Positions 29,105 to 38,341 of a stretch of DNA of 64,000 nucleotides are shown here, one piece after another. The DNA lies in contig NZ_BMZM01000001.1 in NCBI RefSeq assembly GCF_014652795.1, forward strand, positions 930,001 through 994,000. Direction: 5' to 3'. The notes beneath the pieces were generated by a model. The model saw nothing but the letters and a program-made list of their open reading frames with translations, made no database searches and was not told where the DNA came from. A program made the position numbers and the translations under genes. The number at the start of each line of letters is the position of its first letter. Position 1 is the first letter of the stretch. Origin of the DNA: Kushneria pakistanensis. Lineage in GTDB: Bacteria > Pseudomonadota > Gammaproteobacteria > Pseudomonadales > Halomonadaceae.

Positions 29105-29962
29105 ATGAGCCAGTTAACCGAACAATTGTCATGGCCTTCGGTGCTGATCGATTCTCACTGCCATCTTGATCGTCTTGATGCACAAAGCGGTCATGTGGAC
29201 GACGTGCTGGCGCGCGCGCGCGATGCAGGCGTGCGCGGATTCCTCGCAGTAGCTACCAATCTGGAAGGCATGCCAGCGCTGGTGGAACTCGCACGTCGTC
29301 ACGATGATGTCTTTTATGGCGTCGGTGTGCATCCGATGCAGATCCTTGAGCGCGAACCCACACTTGAAGAGATCAAGGATTGTATCGATCGATTTGAGCC
29401 GGTCGTCATCGGTGAGATTGGTCTGGATTTTCAGGCAGACGAGCAGGGTGCACTGCGTGTCCCCAGAGAGGTTCAGCTAACCCGCTTTGAACATCATCTA
29501 CGCGCCGCCCGTGATGCCGAGCTGCCGGTCAGCGTTCATACGCGTGCCGCGCGTGACGAAACCATGGACATGATCGAGCGCCATCTTGATCCGGCGGTGG
29601 GCGGTGTGCTGCACTGTTTTACCGAGGACCTGGATATGGCGCGCCGGGCCGTAGCGCATGGTTTCATGATTTCCCTGTCCGGTATTGTCACCTTTGCCAG
29701 TGCCGAGAACGTACGTGCACTGGCGCGAGCACTACCGCTTGATCGGCTGCTGCTGGAAACCGACAGCCCGTGGCTGTCGCCGGTGCCGTATAGGGGGCGT
29801 CCGAATGAGCCGGCGCGTGTGCTTGAGGTGGCGCGTGTCATTGCCTGCGAACGCAATATCAGTCTTGATGAAGTAGCCATGCAGACCACGGCCAACTTTC
29901 ATCGTCTGTTTCGCCGGACCGCACCTGCACACGCCGCCGCTGCCCACCTTGTGAATACCTGA
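29105..29962 (+). CDS. tatD: TatD family metal-dependent DNase
   Basis: Amidohydrolase-fold hydrolase of 285 aa. Metal ligands: H18 and H20 in DSHCHLD, Glu in VIGEIGLDF, His in PVSVHTRAA, His in VLHCFTE, and Asp in LLETDSPWL. TatD proteins act as 3'-5' exonucleases on damaged DNA and may edit other substrates. The holB-pilZ-tatD order suggests this is the YcfH-like paralogue. N-terminus is about 13 residues longer than usual. Confidence 0.92.
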   Translation: MSQLTEQLSWPSVLIDSHCHLDRLDAQSGHVDDVLARARDAGVRGFLAVATNLEGMPALVELARRHDDVFYGVGVHPMQILEREPTLEEIKDCIDRFEPVVIGEIGLDFQADEQGALRVPREVQLTRFEHHLRAARDAELPVSVHTRAARDETMDMIERHLDPAVGGVLHCFTEDLDMARRAVAHGFMISLSGIVTFASAENVRALARALPLDRLLLETDSPWLSPVPYRGRPNEPARVLEVARVIACERNISLDEVAMQTTANFHRLFRRTAPAHAAAAHLVNT

Positions 29963-29972
29963 GGAGCCTGCC

Positions 29973-30545
29973 ATGTCACTGGAGAGACTGCTGACGGTTC
30001 AAATGGATGACCAGCCCCTGCCGCTGGAGTGCTGGCACCCGGCACTGTCAGGCGATCTGGACATTCTGGCTGATCGTCATGGTAGCTGGTGGCATGAGGG
30101 CACACGGGTAGAACACCCGCGAGTGTTGCGTGCGCTGTCGCGTCTGCTCAGGCGTGAGGCAGATGGACACTACTACCTGGTCACGCCAGTCGAAAAATGG
30201 CGAATCCGTGTCGAGGATTATCCGCTGATTATCGTCGATGCCCATCGTCATGAGACGACAGGCGAGGATGCCTGCTGGGTACTGACCACACAGACCGGTG
30301 AGCACGCCACCCTCAATGATGATTGTCATCTGGTAGTGGATGAGAACACGGATATACCGCTGGTCAACCTGCGCCACGGCCTGTCGGCACGGCTTTCCAG
30401 GCAGTGCTGGTATCACCTGGTCGAGCAGGCCGAGTGTGTCGAGGATGACAAGGGCCGTTTTTGCATGGGGCTTTACAGTGGCGGTCACTGGCATGCGCTT
30501 GGTGCTGCGATGGATTCCGATGATATCGTGACACCACCCTCATGA
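29973..30545 (+). CDS. DUF1285 domain-containing protein
   Basis: 190-aa cytoplasmic protein of the DUF1285 family (PLPLECWHPALSGDLDILADRHGSWWHEGTRVEHPRVLR is partly typical). Found after tatD in Pseudomonas too. Function unknown. RBS GAGGAG near 29961. It overlaps the helicase gene by 4 nt (ATGA), so the two are coupled here. Confidence 0.85.
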   Translation: MSLERLLTVQMDDQPLPLECWHPALSGDLDILADRHGSWWHEGTRVEHPRVLRALSRLLRREADGHYYLVTPVEKWRIRVEDYPLIIVDAHRHETTGEDACWVLTTQTGEHATLNDDCHLVVDENTDIPLVNLRHGLSARLSRQCWYHLVEQAECVEDDKGRFCMGLYSGGHWHALGAAMDSDDIVTPPS

Positions 30546-32722
30546 AACTGACCGAACAGCAGCAGGCTGTCGTCCATCATGGGGAAGGGCATGCACGGGT
30601 CTTCGCCGTCGCCGGCGCTGGCAAGACATCAACCATGGTGGCCAGGGTGCTTCATCTCATGGCAATCGGCACGCCAGCTGATCGCATCATGGTATTAATG
30701 TTCAATCGCGCCGCGCGTGAGGACTTTGCTGCCCGCCTGCGCCTGCTGGCCCCCGCCGGAAGCCGGCTGCCACAGGTACGCACCTTCCATTCCATCGGTC
30801 ATCGTCTGGGGCAGAGTCTGGTGCGCTGGGGCGCGCTGCCGGGGCGTCGATTGATCGAAGGAGAGTGGCAGCGAGAGCGTCTGGCCCGTCAGGTGCTGCA
30901 ACAGTTGCTCCGTGATGAGCCCGCACAGCTGGCATTGGCGCTGGAAGAAGAGCGTATCGAGGCGCTGCTGCAGTTCTGTGATCTGGTCAAGTCAGAGTGT
31001 CTGCCGCCGGCCAGACTTCACGAGCGTGGCGATTACGGCGCCGATACCGAGCACTTTGTGCCGGCCTTTCTGGAGATGGAGCGCCAGATGCATGACCAGG
31101 GCGTCATGACCTATGCTGACCTGCTCTATCGCCCGCTGCGGGCGCTGATCCGTGATGACATGGCGCGCGAGCGTATTCAGGGGCGTCTTGATCACATCAT
31201 TGTTGATGAGTACCAGGACATCAACGAGGTGCAGCTGCGTCTTCTATCGATGCTGGCAGGCAGCAGCGCCAGTGTCATGGCCGTAGGTGACGCCAACCAG
31301 TGCATCTATGAGTGGCGCGGAGCACGCCCGGATGCCATGAATGCCCGCTTCAGCGAGCTTTTCGGTATGCCGACCGACTACCCTCTGAGCTGGACCTTTC
31401 GACATGGCCATGCTGTGTCCCTGATGGCCAACCATGTCATTCGTGCCAATCCGGGCGCCGCGGATCAGCTCACATTATCGGCGCCGGGTAACCCCGATAC
31501 CCGGGTTGAATGCGACAGCGGTGGTACGCGCCTGGTCAGTCTGTTCAAGGAGTGGCAGACACAGGGGCGTGACCTGAAGGAGTGTGCCGTTCTGGTGCGC
31601 AGCTGGTCGCTCAGCGTGCCGGTGCAGCTGCGCCTGTTGCGGGAAAATATTCCCTTTCAGCTGGGCCAGCAGGACCGCTTTGTCTTTCGTCTGCCGCTGG
31701 TCAGGGCGCTGGCGGGTTATCTGGAGCTGACCCGCCGCCCGGCGCTTTTAAAGGACAGCGAGCATCTGCTGTTGCTCTATAGTCAGCCCAGCGCCTTTGT
31801 CAGTCAGGAGCGTCTGGGGCCGCTGACGGCAGAGCTTGCACGCACCGGTCGCTGGCCCGAACATCATGTTGTGCTGGATGGCCTGAAACCCTTTCAGCGT
31901 CGCCATCTCAAAAAGCGCTGGGCACTGCTGCAGAAGCTGCCTTCCATGCGTGATCAGGCGCCGGCCGATGTGCTGTCTCATGTGGTAGAGACGCTGGAGG
32001 CCGAAAAGCTTCTGCGCCGTGCCGCGGCGCGACGTGACAAGGGCGAGGAGGATATCCGGCTGCTGGATGTTCTAATCGAGCAGGCCGGTGAACTGGCGGA
32101 TGACCCTGACGCCTTTATTGCGCTGCTCAAGGACCCGGTCGTCAGTCAGGAGCAGGGCGTGTTGCTCTCGACCGTACACGGTGCCAAGGGACTTGAATGG
32201 CCAATGGTAGTGCTGGCAGGACTCAACGAAGAGGATTTCCCTCTTTATTCCAGAGAGAACCCGCTGACGCCCCAGGCGCTGGAAGAAGAGCGAAGGCTTT
32301 TTTATGTCGGGATTACCCGGGCACGTGAGCGGCTGCTGCTGCTTTCCGACCCGACACCGCACCGCACCAGCCGCTTCGTCGAGGAGGCGGCCTGGGAGGA
32401 CAGCATCAGGATCACACGTGCCATCACGGCAGGTCAGGATGGCGCGCCCGGCGTGCGCGACCCGGCACTGGTCAATCGCTATCTTGAAGGTATCGGGGCT
32501 GATGCATCACTTCGTGCCTGTGCCGGAAGCAAGGCGCCGGCGGTGCTTTCTCGGGCCAATGACTGGCAGCCGGGCGAGCAGGTGCGTCACGCCGTATTTG
32601 GTGAGGGACGCATCGAACTGGTAGAAGGCGATCGTGAGCGCTGTGTGCTGGAAGTCATGTTTCATCGGGCCGGCCGTCGCCGACTTATCGCTTCACGCGC
32701 GCCCATCGAGCGCGTCAGTTAA
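30542..32722 (+). CDS. UvrD/Rep family ATP-dependent DNA helicase
   Basis: Superfamily 1A helicase, 726 aa. Motif I VAGAGKTST at about residues 23-31, motif II IIVDEYQDIN at about 219-228, motif III VGDANQCIYEWRGA, motif IV/V region including STVHGAKGLEW and motif VI VGITRARERL. The C-terminus HAVFGEGRIELVEGD resembles the RNA-polymerase-interacting Tudor-like end of UvrD. Similar to UvrD/PcrA but in a different genomic location from the usual uvrD, so it may be a second helicase. Probably 3'-5' DNA unwinding; target process unknown. Confidence 0.9.
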   Translation: MKLTEQQQAVVHHGEGHARVFAVAGAGKTSTMVARVLHLMAIGTPADRIMVLMFNRAAREDFAARLRLLAPAGSRLPQVRTFHSIGHRLGQSLVRWGALPGRRLIEGEWQRERLARQVLQQLLRDEPAQLALALEEERIEALLQFCDLVKSECLPPARLHERGDYGADTEHFVPAFLEMERQMHDQGVMTYADLLYRPLRALIRDDMARERIQGRLDHIIVDEYQDINEVQLRLLSMLAGSSASVMAVGDANQCIYEWRGARPDAMNARFSELFGMPTDYPLSWTFRHGHAVSLMANHVIRANPGAADQLTLSAPGNPDTRVECDSGGTRLVSLFKEWQTQGRDLKECAVLVRSWSLSVPVQLRLLRENIPFQLGQQDRFVFRLPLVRALAGYLELTRRPALLKDSEHLLLLYSQPSAFVSQERLGPLTAELARTGRWPEHHVVLDGLKPFQRRHLKKRWALLQKLPSMRDQAPADVLSHVVETLEAEKLLRRAAARRDKGEEDIRLLDVLIEQAGELADDPDAFIALLKDPVVSQEQGVLLSTVHGAKGLEWPMVVLAGLNEEDFPLYSRENPLTPQALEEERRLFYVGITRARERLLLLSDPTPHRTSRFVEEAAWEDSIRITRAITAGQDGAPGVRDPALVNRYLEGIGADASLRACAGSKAPAVLSRANDWQPGEQVRHAVFGEGRIELVEGDRERCVLEVMFHRAGRRRLIASRAPIERVS

Positions 32723-32737
32723 ATCCAGGGAGTTTTC

Positions 32738-33583
32738 ATGACCACTGCACTGACAGATGTCACCACACTTCTGATGTGGCAGCGCGATAGCGTACCGCTC
32801 GTTGTTCTTGACTGTCGTGCGCGCCTGGATGATGCCCAGGCGGCCACGCGACTGTACCAGGAAGGTCACCTGCCCGGCGCGCTGCTGGCCGATATGGACC
32901 AGGATCTTTCGGCGCCGCCGGGTGGGGCCAGAGGTGGGCGCCACCCGCTGCCGGCGCCAGAGACCTGGCAAAAGACCCTGCAGGCCTGGGGAATTACGCC
33001 ACAGACCCGAGTGGTGGTCTATGACGATCTGGGCGGGCAGCTGGCCGCGGCGCGTGCCTGGTGGATGCTGCAGTGGGCCGGACACGACAATGTGTTTGTG
33101 CTCAATGGCGGCATTCAGGTGTGGCAGGCCATTGGCGGGGCGCTGGAACAGGATGCCCCCGAGTCACCGTCGCCCAGTGACTGGCAGTGCGATTTTCAGC
33201 ATCAGATGGTGGCCAGTGCCGATGATGTTGCCGGTGGCGATGCCTTGCTGCTCGATGCGAGACCTTCTGCACGTTATCGCGGAGAGAGTGAGCCGATTGA
33301 TCAGGTGGCAGGCCATATTCCCGGCGCCATGAACGTGCCGGGCGCCTCGCTGCTGGATGGCGGGAACTGCATGGCAGAGAGTGATGTTCTCGAACAGCTC
33401 ATACCGGCCACCGGGCAGTCGAGTATTGCCTACTGTGGCTCCGGTATTTCTGCCTGCATGATCATTCTGGCGCATGCAGCGCTGGGCAGGCCGTTGCCCC
33501 GGCTCTATCCGGGTTCCTGGAGCGAGTGGAGCCGTGACCCCGCACGCCCGGTGGCCACCGATACCAGCGCGCCAACGACCTGA
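32738..33583 (+). CDS. sseA: 3-mercaptopyruvate/thiosulfate sulfurtransferase
   Basis: Two-rhodanese-domain sulfurtransferase, 281 aa. The active Cys is C233 in CGSGISAC; the loop CGSG(I/V)(S/T)A is that of mercaptopyruvate sulfurtransferases rather than the CRKGVT loop of thiosulfate-specific rhodaneses. N-terminal domain is inactive (no Cys at the equivalent site, DDLGGQLAAA). Cytoplasmic; moves sulfane sulfur to acceptors such as cyanide or thiols. Preceded 15 nt upstream by the helicase stop and followed by a strong terminator. Confidence 0.9.
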   Translation: MTTALTDVTTLLMWQRDSVPLVVLDCRARLDDAQAATRLYQEGHLPGALLADMDQDLSAPPGGARGGRHPLPAPETWQKTLQAWGITPQTRVVVYDDLGGQLAAARAWWMLQWAGHDNVFVLNGGIQVWQAIGGALEQDAPESPSPSDWQCDFQHQMVASADDVAGGDALLLDARPSARYRGESEPIDQVAGHIPGAMNVPGASLLDGGNCMAESDVLEQLIPATGQSSIAYCGSGISACMIILAHAALGRPLPRLYPGSWSEWSRDPARPVATDTSAPTT

Positions 33584-33604
33584 ACGAAGGGCGGCAGGGA
33601 CAGG

Positions 33605-33642
33605 AAAAGGGCCCCGATGTTTTGACACATCGGGGCCCTTTT
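33605..33642. terminator. Strong bidirectional terminator, sseA / etfQO
   Basis: AAAAGGGCCCCGATGT pairs perfectly with ACATCGGGGCCCTTTT (16 bp) across TTTGAC. Lies at a convergent junction; the strongest terminator in the window. Confidence 0.93.
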
Positions 33643-33671
33643 ATGTGCACGATGACCGACGTACTGCCTGC

Positions 33672-35318
33672 CTACATGTTGGGATAACCCGGGCCATTGC
33701 CGCCTTCCGGCGTGACCCAGCGGATATTCTGGGAAGGATCCTTGATATCGCAGGTCTTGCAGTGAATGCAGTTCTGGAAGTTGATCTGGAAATGCGGCGC
33801 ACCGTTACTGTCTTCAACCACCTCATAAACGCCCACCGGGCAGTAGCGCTGTGCCGGTTCAGCGTAACGGGGCAGGTTGACGTTGATCGGGATGCTGGCA
33901 TCACGCAGCTTCAGATGACAGGGCTGATCCTCTTCGTGATGGGTATTGGAAAGATACACCGAGGAAGGCTTGTCAAAGGAGAGCACGCCGTCGGGGCGCG
34001 GGTAGTCGATTTTCGAAGCCTCTTCGGCTGTCTTGAGGCGCGCGTGATCCGGGATAGTGTCATGCAGCACGGGTAGCGGTAGACGCAGTTTCTGTTCCAG
34101 AAAATTCCACGCCCCGCCCATGACCATGCCAAGGCGATGCATCGCCGGACCAAAGTTGCGATGTCTGGCCAGTGCCTCATGGGCCCAGCTGCTTTCAAAG
34201 CGTGTTTTAAAGGCGGTGAGCGTATTGCCACCTTCATCGCCGCCAGCAAGCGCTTCTACCACACTTTCTGCCGCCAGCATGCCGGACTTCATGGCCATGT
34301 GAAGCCCCTTGATACGGGAAAAATCCAGCGTGCCGGCATCGCAGCCGATCAAGAGTCCACCGGGGAAGACCATCTCCGGCAGGCTGTTGAGACCGCCCTT
34401 TGTGATGGCGCGGGCGCCGAAGGCGATGCGTGTACCGCCCTTGAGGTGACGCGCAATCTCTGGGTGATGTTTCATGCGCTGGAATTCATCGAAGGGCGAG
34501 AGCCAGGGGTTTTCATAGGCCAGATCCACGATCAGCCCGACCATGACCTGCCGGTCACTGCCGTGATACAAAAAGCTGCCGCCGTGCGCTTCGGATGAAA
34601 GCGGCCAGCCGGCGGTATGGACTACCAGCCCGGGCTCGTGCTGTTCGGCAGGTACCTCCCAGAGTTCCTTGAAGCCGATGGCATAGTGCTGCGGATCGCG
34701 TCCGGCGGCCAGGTTGTAATGCTTGATCAACTCCTGGCCAAGGTGACCGCGCGTGCCCTCGGCAAAAAGGGTATAGCGACCATACAGGGCGATGCCCGGC
34801 TCATGGGCAGGTTTGGGGGTGCCGTCATGATCAAGGCCCATGTCACCGGTAATCACGCCGGTGATTTCACCGCGCTCGCCAAACATCAGCGACTGGGCAG
34901 CGAACCCGGGGAAGATATCAACGCCCAGGGCTTCGGCCTGCTCGGCCAGCCAGCGGCACAGATCACCGGCGCTGATCAAATAGCTGCCGTCATTGAGCAT
35001 GGATGGCGGTATCAGTGCCTCGGGAAAGCGGACCGCCCGCTCGCTGTCGCGCAGATACAGGATCTCATCGCGCTGCGCGGGGGTATGCAGCGGCGCACCG
35101 CGGTCTTTCCAGTCGGGGAAGAGTTCCTCAAGCGCGCGTGGGTCAAAGGCGGCGCCTGACAGAATATGGGCGCCAACTTCAGCCCCCTTTTCCAGCACGC
35201 AAACGCTGATCTCATGCGCCTGCTCGTGGGCCTCCTGCATCAGACGACAGGCCGCGGAAAGCCCCGCGACGCCGGCACCCACGATAACCACATCAAACGA
35301 CATGGACTCTCTGTCCAT
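33672..35318 (-). CDS. etfQO: Electron transfer flavoprotein-ubiquinone oxidoreductase
   Basis: Membrane-associated Fe-S flavoprotein (548 aa) that passes electrons from reduced ETF, coming from acyl-CoA and amine dehydrogenases, to ubiquinone. FAD motif VVIVGAGVAGLSAA at residues 10-23; quinone/FAD central domain; C-terminal 4Fe-4S ligands CPVGVYEV and CIHCKTCDI. Starting ATG at 35318 is preceded by AAGGAG at 7 nt. Transcribed divergently from etfB-etfA, whose product is its electron donor. Confidence 0.96.
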   Translation of the reverse strand: MDRESMSFDVVIVGAGVAGLSAACRLMQEAHEQAHEISVCVLEKGAEVGAHILSGAAFDPRALEELFPDWKDRGAPLHTPAQRDEILYLRDSERAVRFPEALIPPSMLNDGSYLISAGDLCRWLAEQAEALGVDIFPGFAAQSLMFGERGEITGVITGDMGLDHDGTPKPAHEPGIALYGRYTLFAEGTRGHLGQELIKHYNLAAGRDPQHYAIGFKELWEVPAEQHEPGLVVHTAGWPLSSEAHGGSFLYHGSDRQVMVGLIVDLAYENPWLSPFDEFQRMKHHPEIARHLKGGTRIAFGARAITKGGLNSLPEMVFPGGLLIGCDAGTLDFSRIKGLHMAMKSGMLAAESVVEALAGGDEGGNTLTAFKTRFESSWAHEALARHRNFGPAMHRLGMVMGGAWNFLEQKLRLPLPVLHDTIPDHARLKTAEEASKIDYPRPDGVLSFDKPSSVYLSNTHHEEDQPCHLKLRDASIPINVNLPRYAEPAQRYCPVGVYEVVEDSNGAPHFQINFQNCIHCKTCDIKDPSQNIRWVTPEGGNGPGYPNM

Positions 35319-35391
35319 TGCGCAACTCCTTGTGCGTGATTCATTCCCCCCATCCTGATGACGTATGGCGTGTTACACTAACGCTTTTGGA

Positions 35392-35406
35392 TGGCAATGA
35401 TTATCA
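35392..35406. promoter_or_regulatory. Fur-box-like sequence upstream of etfQO
   Basis: TGGCAATGATTATCA matches the 7-1-7 Fur motif TGATAAT-N-ATTATCA at 12 of 14 positions. On the minus strand it contains GATAAT, a possible -10 for etfQO, with CTGAAG 17-18 nt upstream as a weak -35. Confidence 0.35.
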
Positions 35407-35437
35407 GCCGCTTCTGGAAGCAGCTTCAGGGGGGCAA

Positions 35438-35460
35438 TTGATGCCTGATTATCGCATCAA
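35438..35460. promoter_or_regulatory. 23-bp inverted repeat (operator-like) between etfQO and etfB
   Basis: Arms TTGATGC (35438-35444) and GCATCAA (35454-35460) are perfect inverted copies around CTGATTATC. A smaller palindrome GAAGC-A-GCTTC lies at 35417-35427. The 318-bp gap 35319-35636 holds no gene. Which protein binds is unknown. Confidence 0.45.
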
Positions 35461-35636
35461 GTAGCACCACGACCCAATGCGAACCCTTTTTTCATTGCTG
35501 ACTTGTTGCCCTGAAGTGTCCCAGTCCCCATGTAGGCTGGCAGTCGTTCACGATTAGCAGTGACAGGTTTTCCTGTCCGCATTTGCCGGGCAGCAATATT
35601 TACGAGCTTCACAATATCTGACACCACGAGGAAGGC

Positions 35637-36386
35637 ATGAAAGTACTCGTCGCCATCAAGCGCGTAATCGATCACAACGTTCGTGTGCGCATCAGGGAAG
35701 ACCACAGTGATGTGGATCTGACGCACGCCAAAATGGCCATGAACCCGTTTTGTGAGATCGCGCTCGAAGAAGCCGTTCGCCTCAAGGAGCAGGGGATTGC
35801 CGACGAGGTTGTGGCGGTCTCCATCGGAGACAAGAGCGTGCAGGAGCAGTTGCGTACGGCTCTGGCCCTGGGAGCGGATCGTGCGCTGCACGTGAGCAGT
35901 GATACCGCAGTGGACTCCCTTGGCGCTGCACGGGTGCTGGCCGAAGTGGTCAGGCGTGAAACCCCGGGGCTGGTCCTGCTGGGCAAGCAGTCCATCGACA
36001 GCGATAACAGCCAGACCGGTCCCATGCTGGCGGCTCTGACGCAAATGCCGCAGGCCACCTTTGCTTCCAGCATCAGCATTGAAGGCGATCGTCTGGAAGT
36101 TACCCGGGAGATCGATGGCGGGCTGGAAACGCTGGCCATGTCACTGCCGGCAGTCGTGACAACGGATCTGCGTCTTAACGAGCCGCGCTATGCCAAGCTG
36201 CCGGCCATCATGAAGGCCAAAAAACGCCCCATTGAAAGTCTGGAAATAGACACGCTGGGTATCGACGTGACGCCCCGTCAGACGCTGCTTCGGGTCGAGA
36301 TCCCAAGGGAGCGTCAGGCAGGCGTACGCGTGGATTCAGTGGATGAACTGATCGATAGACTCAAGAACGAAGCGAAGGTGATCTGA
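35637..36386 (+). CDS. etfB: Electron transfer flavoprotein subunit beta
   Basis: Small ETF subunit, 249 aa: [22 protein letters not shown] start, [18 protein letters not shown] (ETF-beta signature), and [18 protein letters not shown]. With EtfA it forms the soluble heterodimer that carries electrons from dehydrogenases to EtfQO. GAGGAAGGC precedes the ATG. The stop overlaps the etfA start by 1 nt. Confidence 0.97.
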   Translation: MKVLVAIKRVIDHNVRVRIREDHSDVDLTHAKMAMNPFCEIALEEAVRLKEQGIADEVVAVSIGDKSVQEQLRTALALGADRALHVSSDTAVDSLGAARVLAEVVRRETPGLVLLGKQSIDSDNSQTGPMLAALTQMPQATFASSISIEGDRLEVTREIDGGLETLAMSLPAVVTTDLRLNEPRYAKLPAIMKAKKRPIESLEIDTLGIDVTPRQTLLRVEIPRERQAGVRVDSVDELIDRLKNEAKVI

Positions 36387-37321
36387 TGAGCGATACACGT
36401 ATTCTGGTCATCGCCGAGCAGGAAAAGGGCCACCTTTCCAGCGCTACGGCACGTGTTCTGGACGCCGCCAGCCAGCTGGGCGGTAGTATCGATGTGCTGG
36501 TAGCGGGAAGCCAGGCCAGCGAAGCTGCCCAGCAGGCCGCGCGCCTGACAGGCGTCAGTGGTGTTATCAGCGTTGAAGACAGCGCTTTTGATCACATGCT
36601 GGCGGAAAACGTGAGCGCGCTGATCACATCACTGGCCGAACCCTATACACATCTGCTGTGTGCCTCCACCACCAGCGGGCGCAATGTCATGCCGCGTGTG
36701 GCAGCACTTTTAGGGGTGGGGCAGATATCTGATGTCATCGCCATCGAATCTGCTGATACCTTTGTGCGCCCCATCTATGCCGGCAGCGTACTGGCCACGG
36801 TGCGCAGTCTGGACGTCAAAAAGGTGATCACCATTCGCCCGACCGCCTTTGAACCGGTCGGCGAGCAGAGCGCAGCCAGTGTTTCAAGCGCTGACAGCAC
36901 GGGTGATCAGGGGATGGTAACGTTCGTCGAAGAGCAGTTGGCCAACGGTGAACGCCCCGAACTGGGCGGTGCCCGCGTGATCATTTCCGGTGGACGAGGA
37001 CTGGGCAGCGCCGAGAATTTCCGTTTGATTGAAGGCGTGGCCGACCGACTGGGAGCTGCAGTAGGCGCTTCGCGCGCTGCGGTGGATGCCGGTTACGTAC
37101 CCAATGATCTTCAGGTCGGTCAGACCGGCAAGATGGTAGCGCCCGAGTTGTATATCGCCGCCGGTATTTCCGGTGCGGTACAGCATCTGGCCGGCATGAA
37201 GGACTCAAAGGTTATCGTTGCCATCAACTCCGATGAAGAGGCGCCAATCTTTCAGGTGGCCGACTACGGTCTGGTGGCCGATCTGTTCCAGGCGTTGCCG
37301 GAGCTTGAGCGCAAGCTTTGA
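36386..37321 (+). CDS. etfA: Electron transfer flavoprotein subunit alpha
   Basis: FAD-carrying ETF subunit, 311 aa. The C-terminal FAD domain is clear: [12 protein letters not shown] (about residues 200-211), [29 protein letters not shown] and [24 protein letters not shown]. Works with EtfB and EtfQO in beta-oxidation and amino-acid or amine catabolism. Terminator follows. Confidence 0.97.
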   Translation: MSDTRILVIAEQEKGHLSSATARVLDAASQLGGSIDVLVAGSQASEAAQQAARLTGVSGVISVEDSAFDHMLAENVSALITSLAEPYTHLLCASTTSGRNVMPRVAALLGVGQISDVIAIESADTFVRPIYAGSVLATVRSLDVKKVITIRPTAFEPVGEQSAASVSSADSTGDQGMVTFVEEQLANGERPELGGARVIISGGRGLGSAENFRLIEGVADRLGAAVGASRAAVDAGYVPNDLQVGQTGKMVAPELYIAAGISGAVQHLAGMKDSKVIVAINSDEEAPIFQVADYGLVADLFQALPELERKL

Positions 37322-37345
37322 GCTGCGTTCCAGCATCGCTGTATG

Positions 37346-37370
37346 AGCCGGCCCCGTGCCGGCTTTTTTG
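37346..37370 (+). terminator. Terminator after etfA
   Basis: AGCCGG / CCGGCT stem, loop CCCCGTG, then TTTTTTG. Confidence 0.85.
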
Positions 37371-37531
37371 TGGCAAAAGGACGTTGTTGGATAAAAGCAG
37401 CACCGTTTTGGCGATGCTAGCGATGATCATTTGATAATTGTTCTTGTTTCTATTAAGTTGCCCCGAGTATTCAATATCCCGCGCTCGGGGTGACCCCCAC
37501 TTTTACCGTACGCCTCTTCCTGGAGAACCAT

Positions 37532-38341
37532 GTGAGGACCCACCGTCGTAATTGTTGTCTCAGAGGCGCTGCCTTTTCCCTATTGACGATAATGGCATTA
37601 CCGACGCTGGCAGAGGAGTCGTCACTTCGTGATGAAACCGCTCAGCAGCAACAGCAACAGCAGGCCATTCAGACCCGTATTGATGAAGCTGATGATGAAA
37701 CGCGTGAGCTTTTGACGCGCCTTCGTGACGCTCAGTCGTCGTCCCAGCGCCTTGAGCGCTACAACAATCAGCTTTCTTCGACACTCGATGAACAGCAGCA
37801 GCGCATCGATCGTCAGCAGCACGCCCTTGAAACTCTGGATGACACCCGCGATGCGCTGCCTGACACGCTGCAGGGCATGCTGGATCGCCTGCGTGCGTTG
37901 GTCGAAGCCGATATGCCCTTTCGTCACGAAGAGCGAATGGCACGACTTGACGGTCTTGAAAGAACGCTTGCCGATACTTCCGTTTCTGAAGAAAAGCGCA
38001 TGGAGCAGCTGCTTTCCGTCTGGCGCGCCGAGCTTGATTATGGGCGCAACATGGATAGCTGGCGGGGCCGGCTGACCCAGGGTGACCAGCAGCGCGACGT
38101 ACAGTTCCTGCGTATGGGCCGGGTGGGTTTCTACTATCTCACCCCCGATGGCGAGCAGGGGGGCGTGTGGAAAAACCGTGATCGCCAGTGGCATGCCCTG
38201 GATGGCGCGCAGCGCAACATGGTCAATCGCGGCATTCGCATTGCCAACGATCAGCGCGCGCCTGAGCTATTGTCGTTGCCGCTGTCCATCGAAATGGACA
38301 ATGCGCCGTCCGAAGCCGCTTCGCAGGGGGCATCATCATGA
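37532..38341 (+). CDS. DUF3450 domain-containing periplasmic coiled-coil protein (TonB system)
   Basis: First gene of the TonB2-type operon; 269 aa from the GTG at 37532, which has GGAG upstream. A signal peptide (RGAAFSLLTIMALPTLAEE, cleavage near residue 28) is followed by a Gln-rich segment and a long coiled coil (about residues 35-115), then a globular tail WRAELDYGRNMDSWRG...VGFYYLTPDG typical of DUF3450. The gene precedes TtpC-ExbB-ExbD-TonB in many marine gammaproteobacteria; exact function unproven. An alternative GTG at 37490 would spoil the signal peptide. Overlaps the next gene by 4 nt. Confidence 0.85.
   Translation: MRTHRRNCCLRGAAFSLLTIMALPTLAEESSLRDETAQQQQQQQAIQTRIDEADDETRELLTRLRDAQSSSQRLERYNNQLSSTLDEQQQRIDRQQHALETLDDTRDALPDTLQGMLDRLRALVEADMPFRHEERMARLDGLERTLADTSVSEEKRMEQLLSVWRAELDYGRNMDSWRGRLTQGDQQRDVQFLRMGRVGFYYLTPDGEQGGVWKNRDRQWHALDGAQRNMVNRGIRIANDQRAPELLSLPLSIEMDNAPSEAASQGASS

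Noticed and set aside
33474-34076. 200-codon plus-strand frame across the sseA-etfQO junction
   Set aside because: It crosses a strong terminator and overlaps two confident genes.
37419-37440. Possible Fur box before the TonB operon
   Set aside because: Only one GATAAT half-site is good; the full match to the 19-bp Fur consensus is about half, not better than AT-rich chance.
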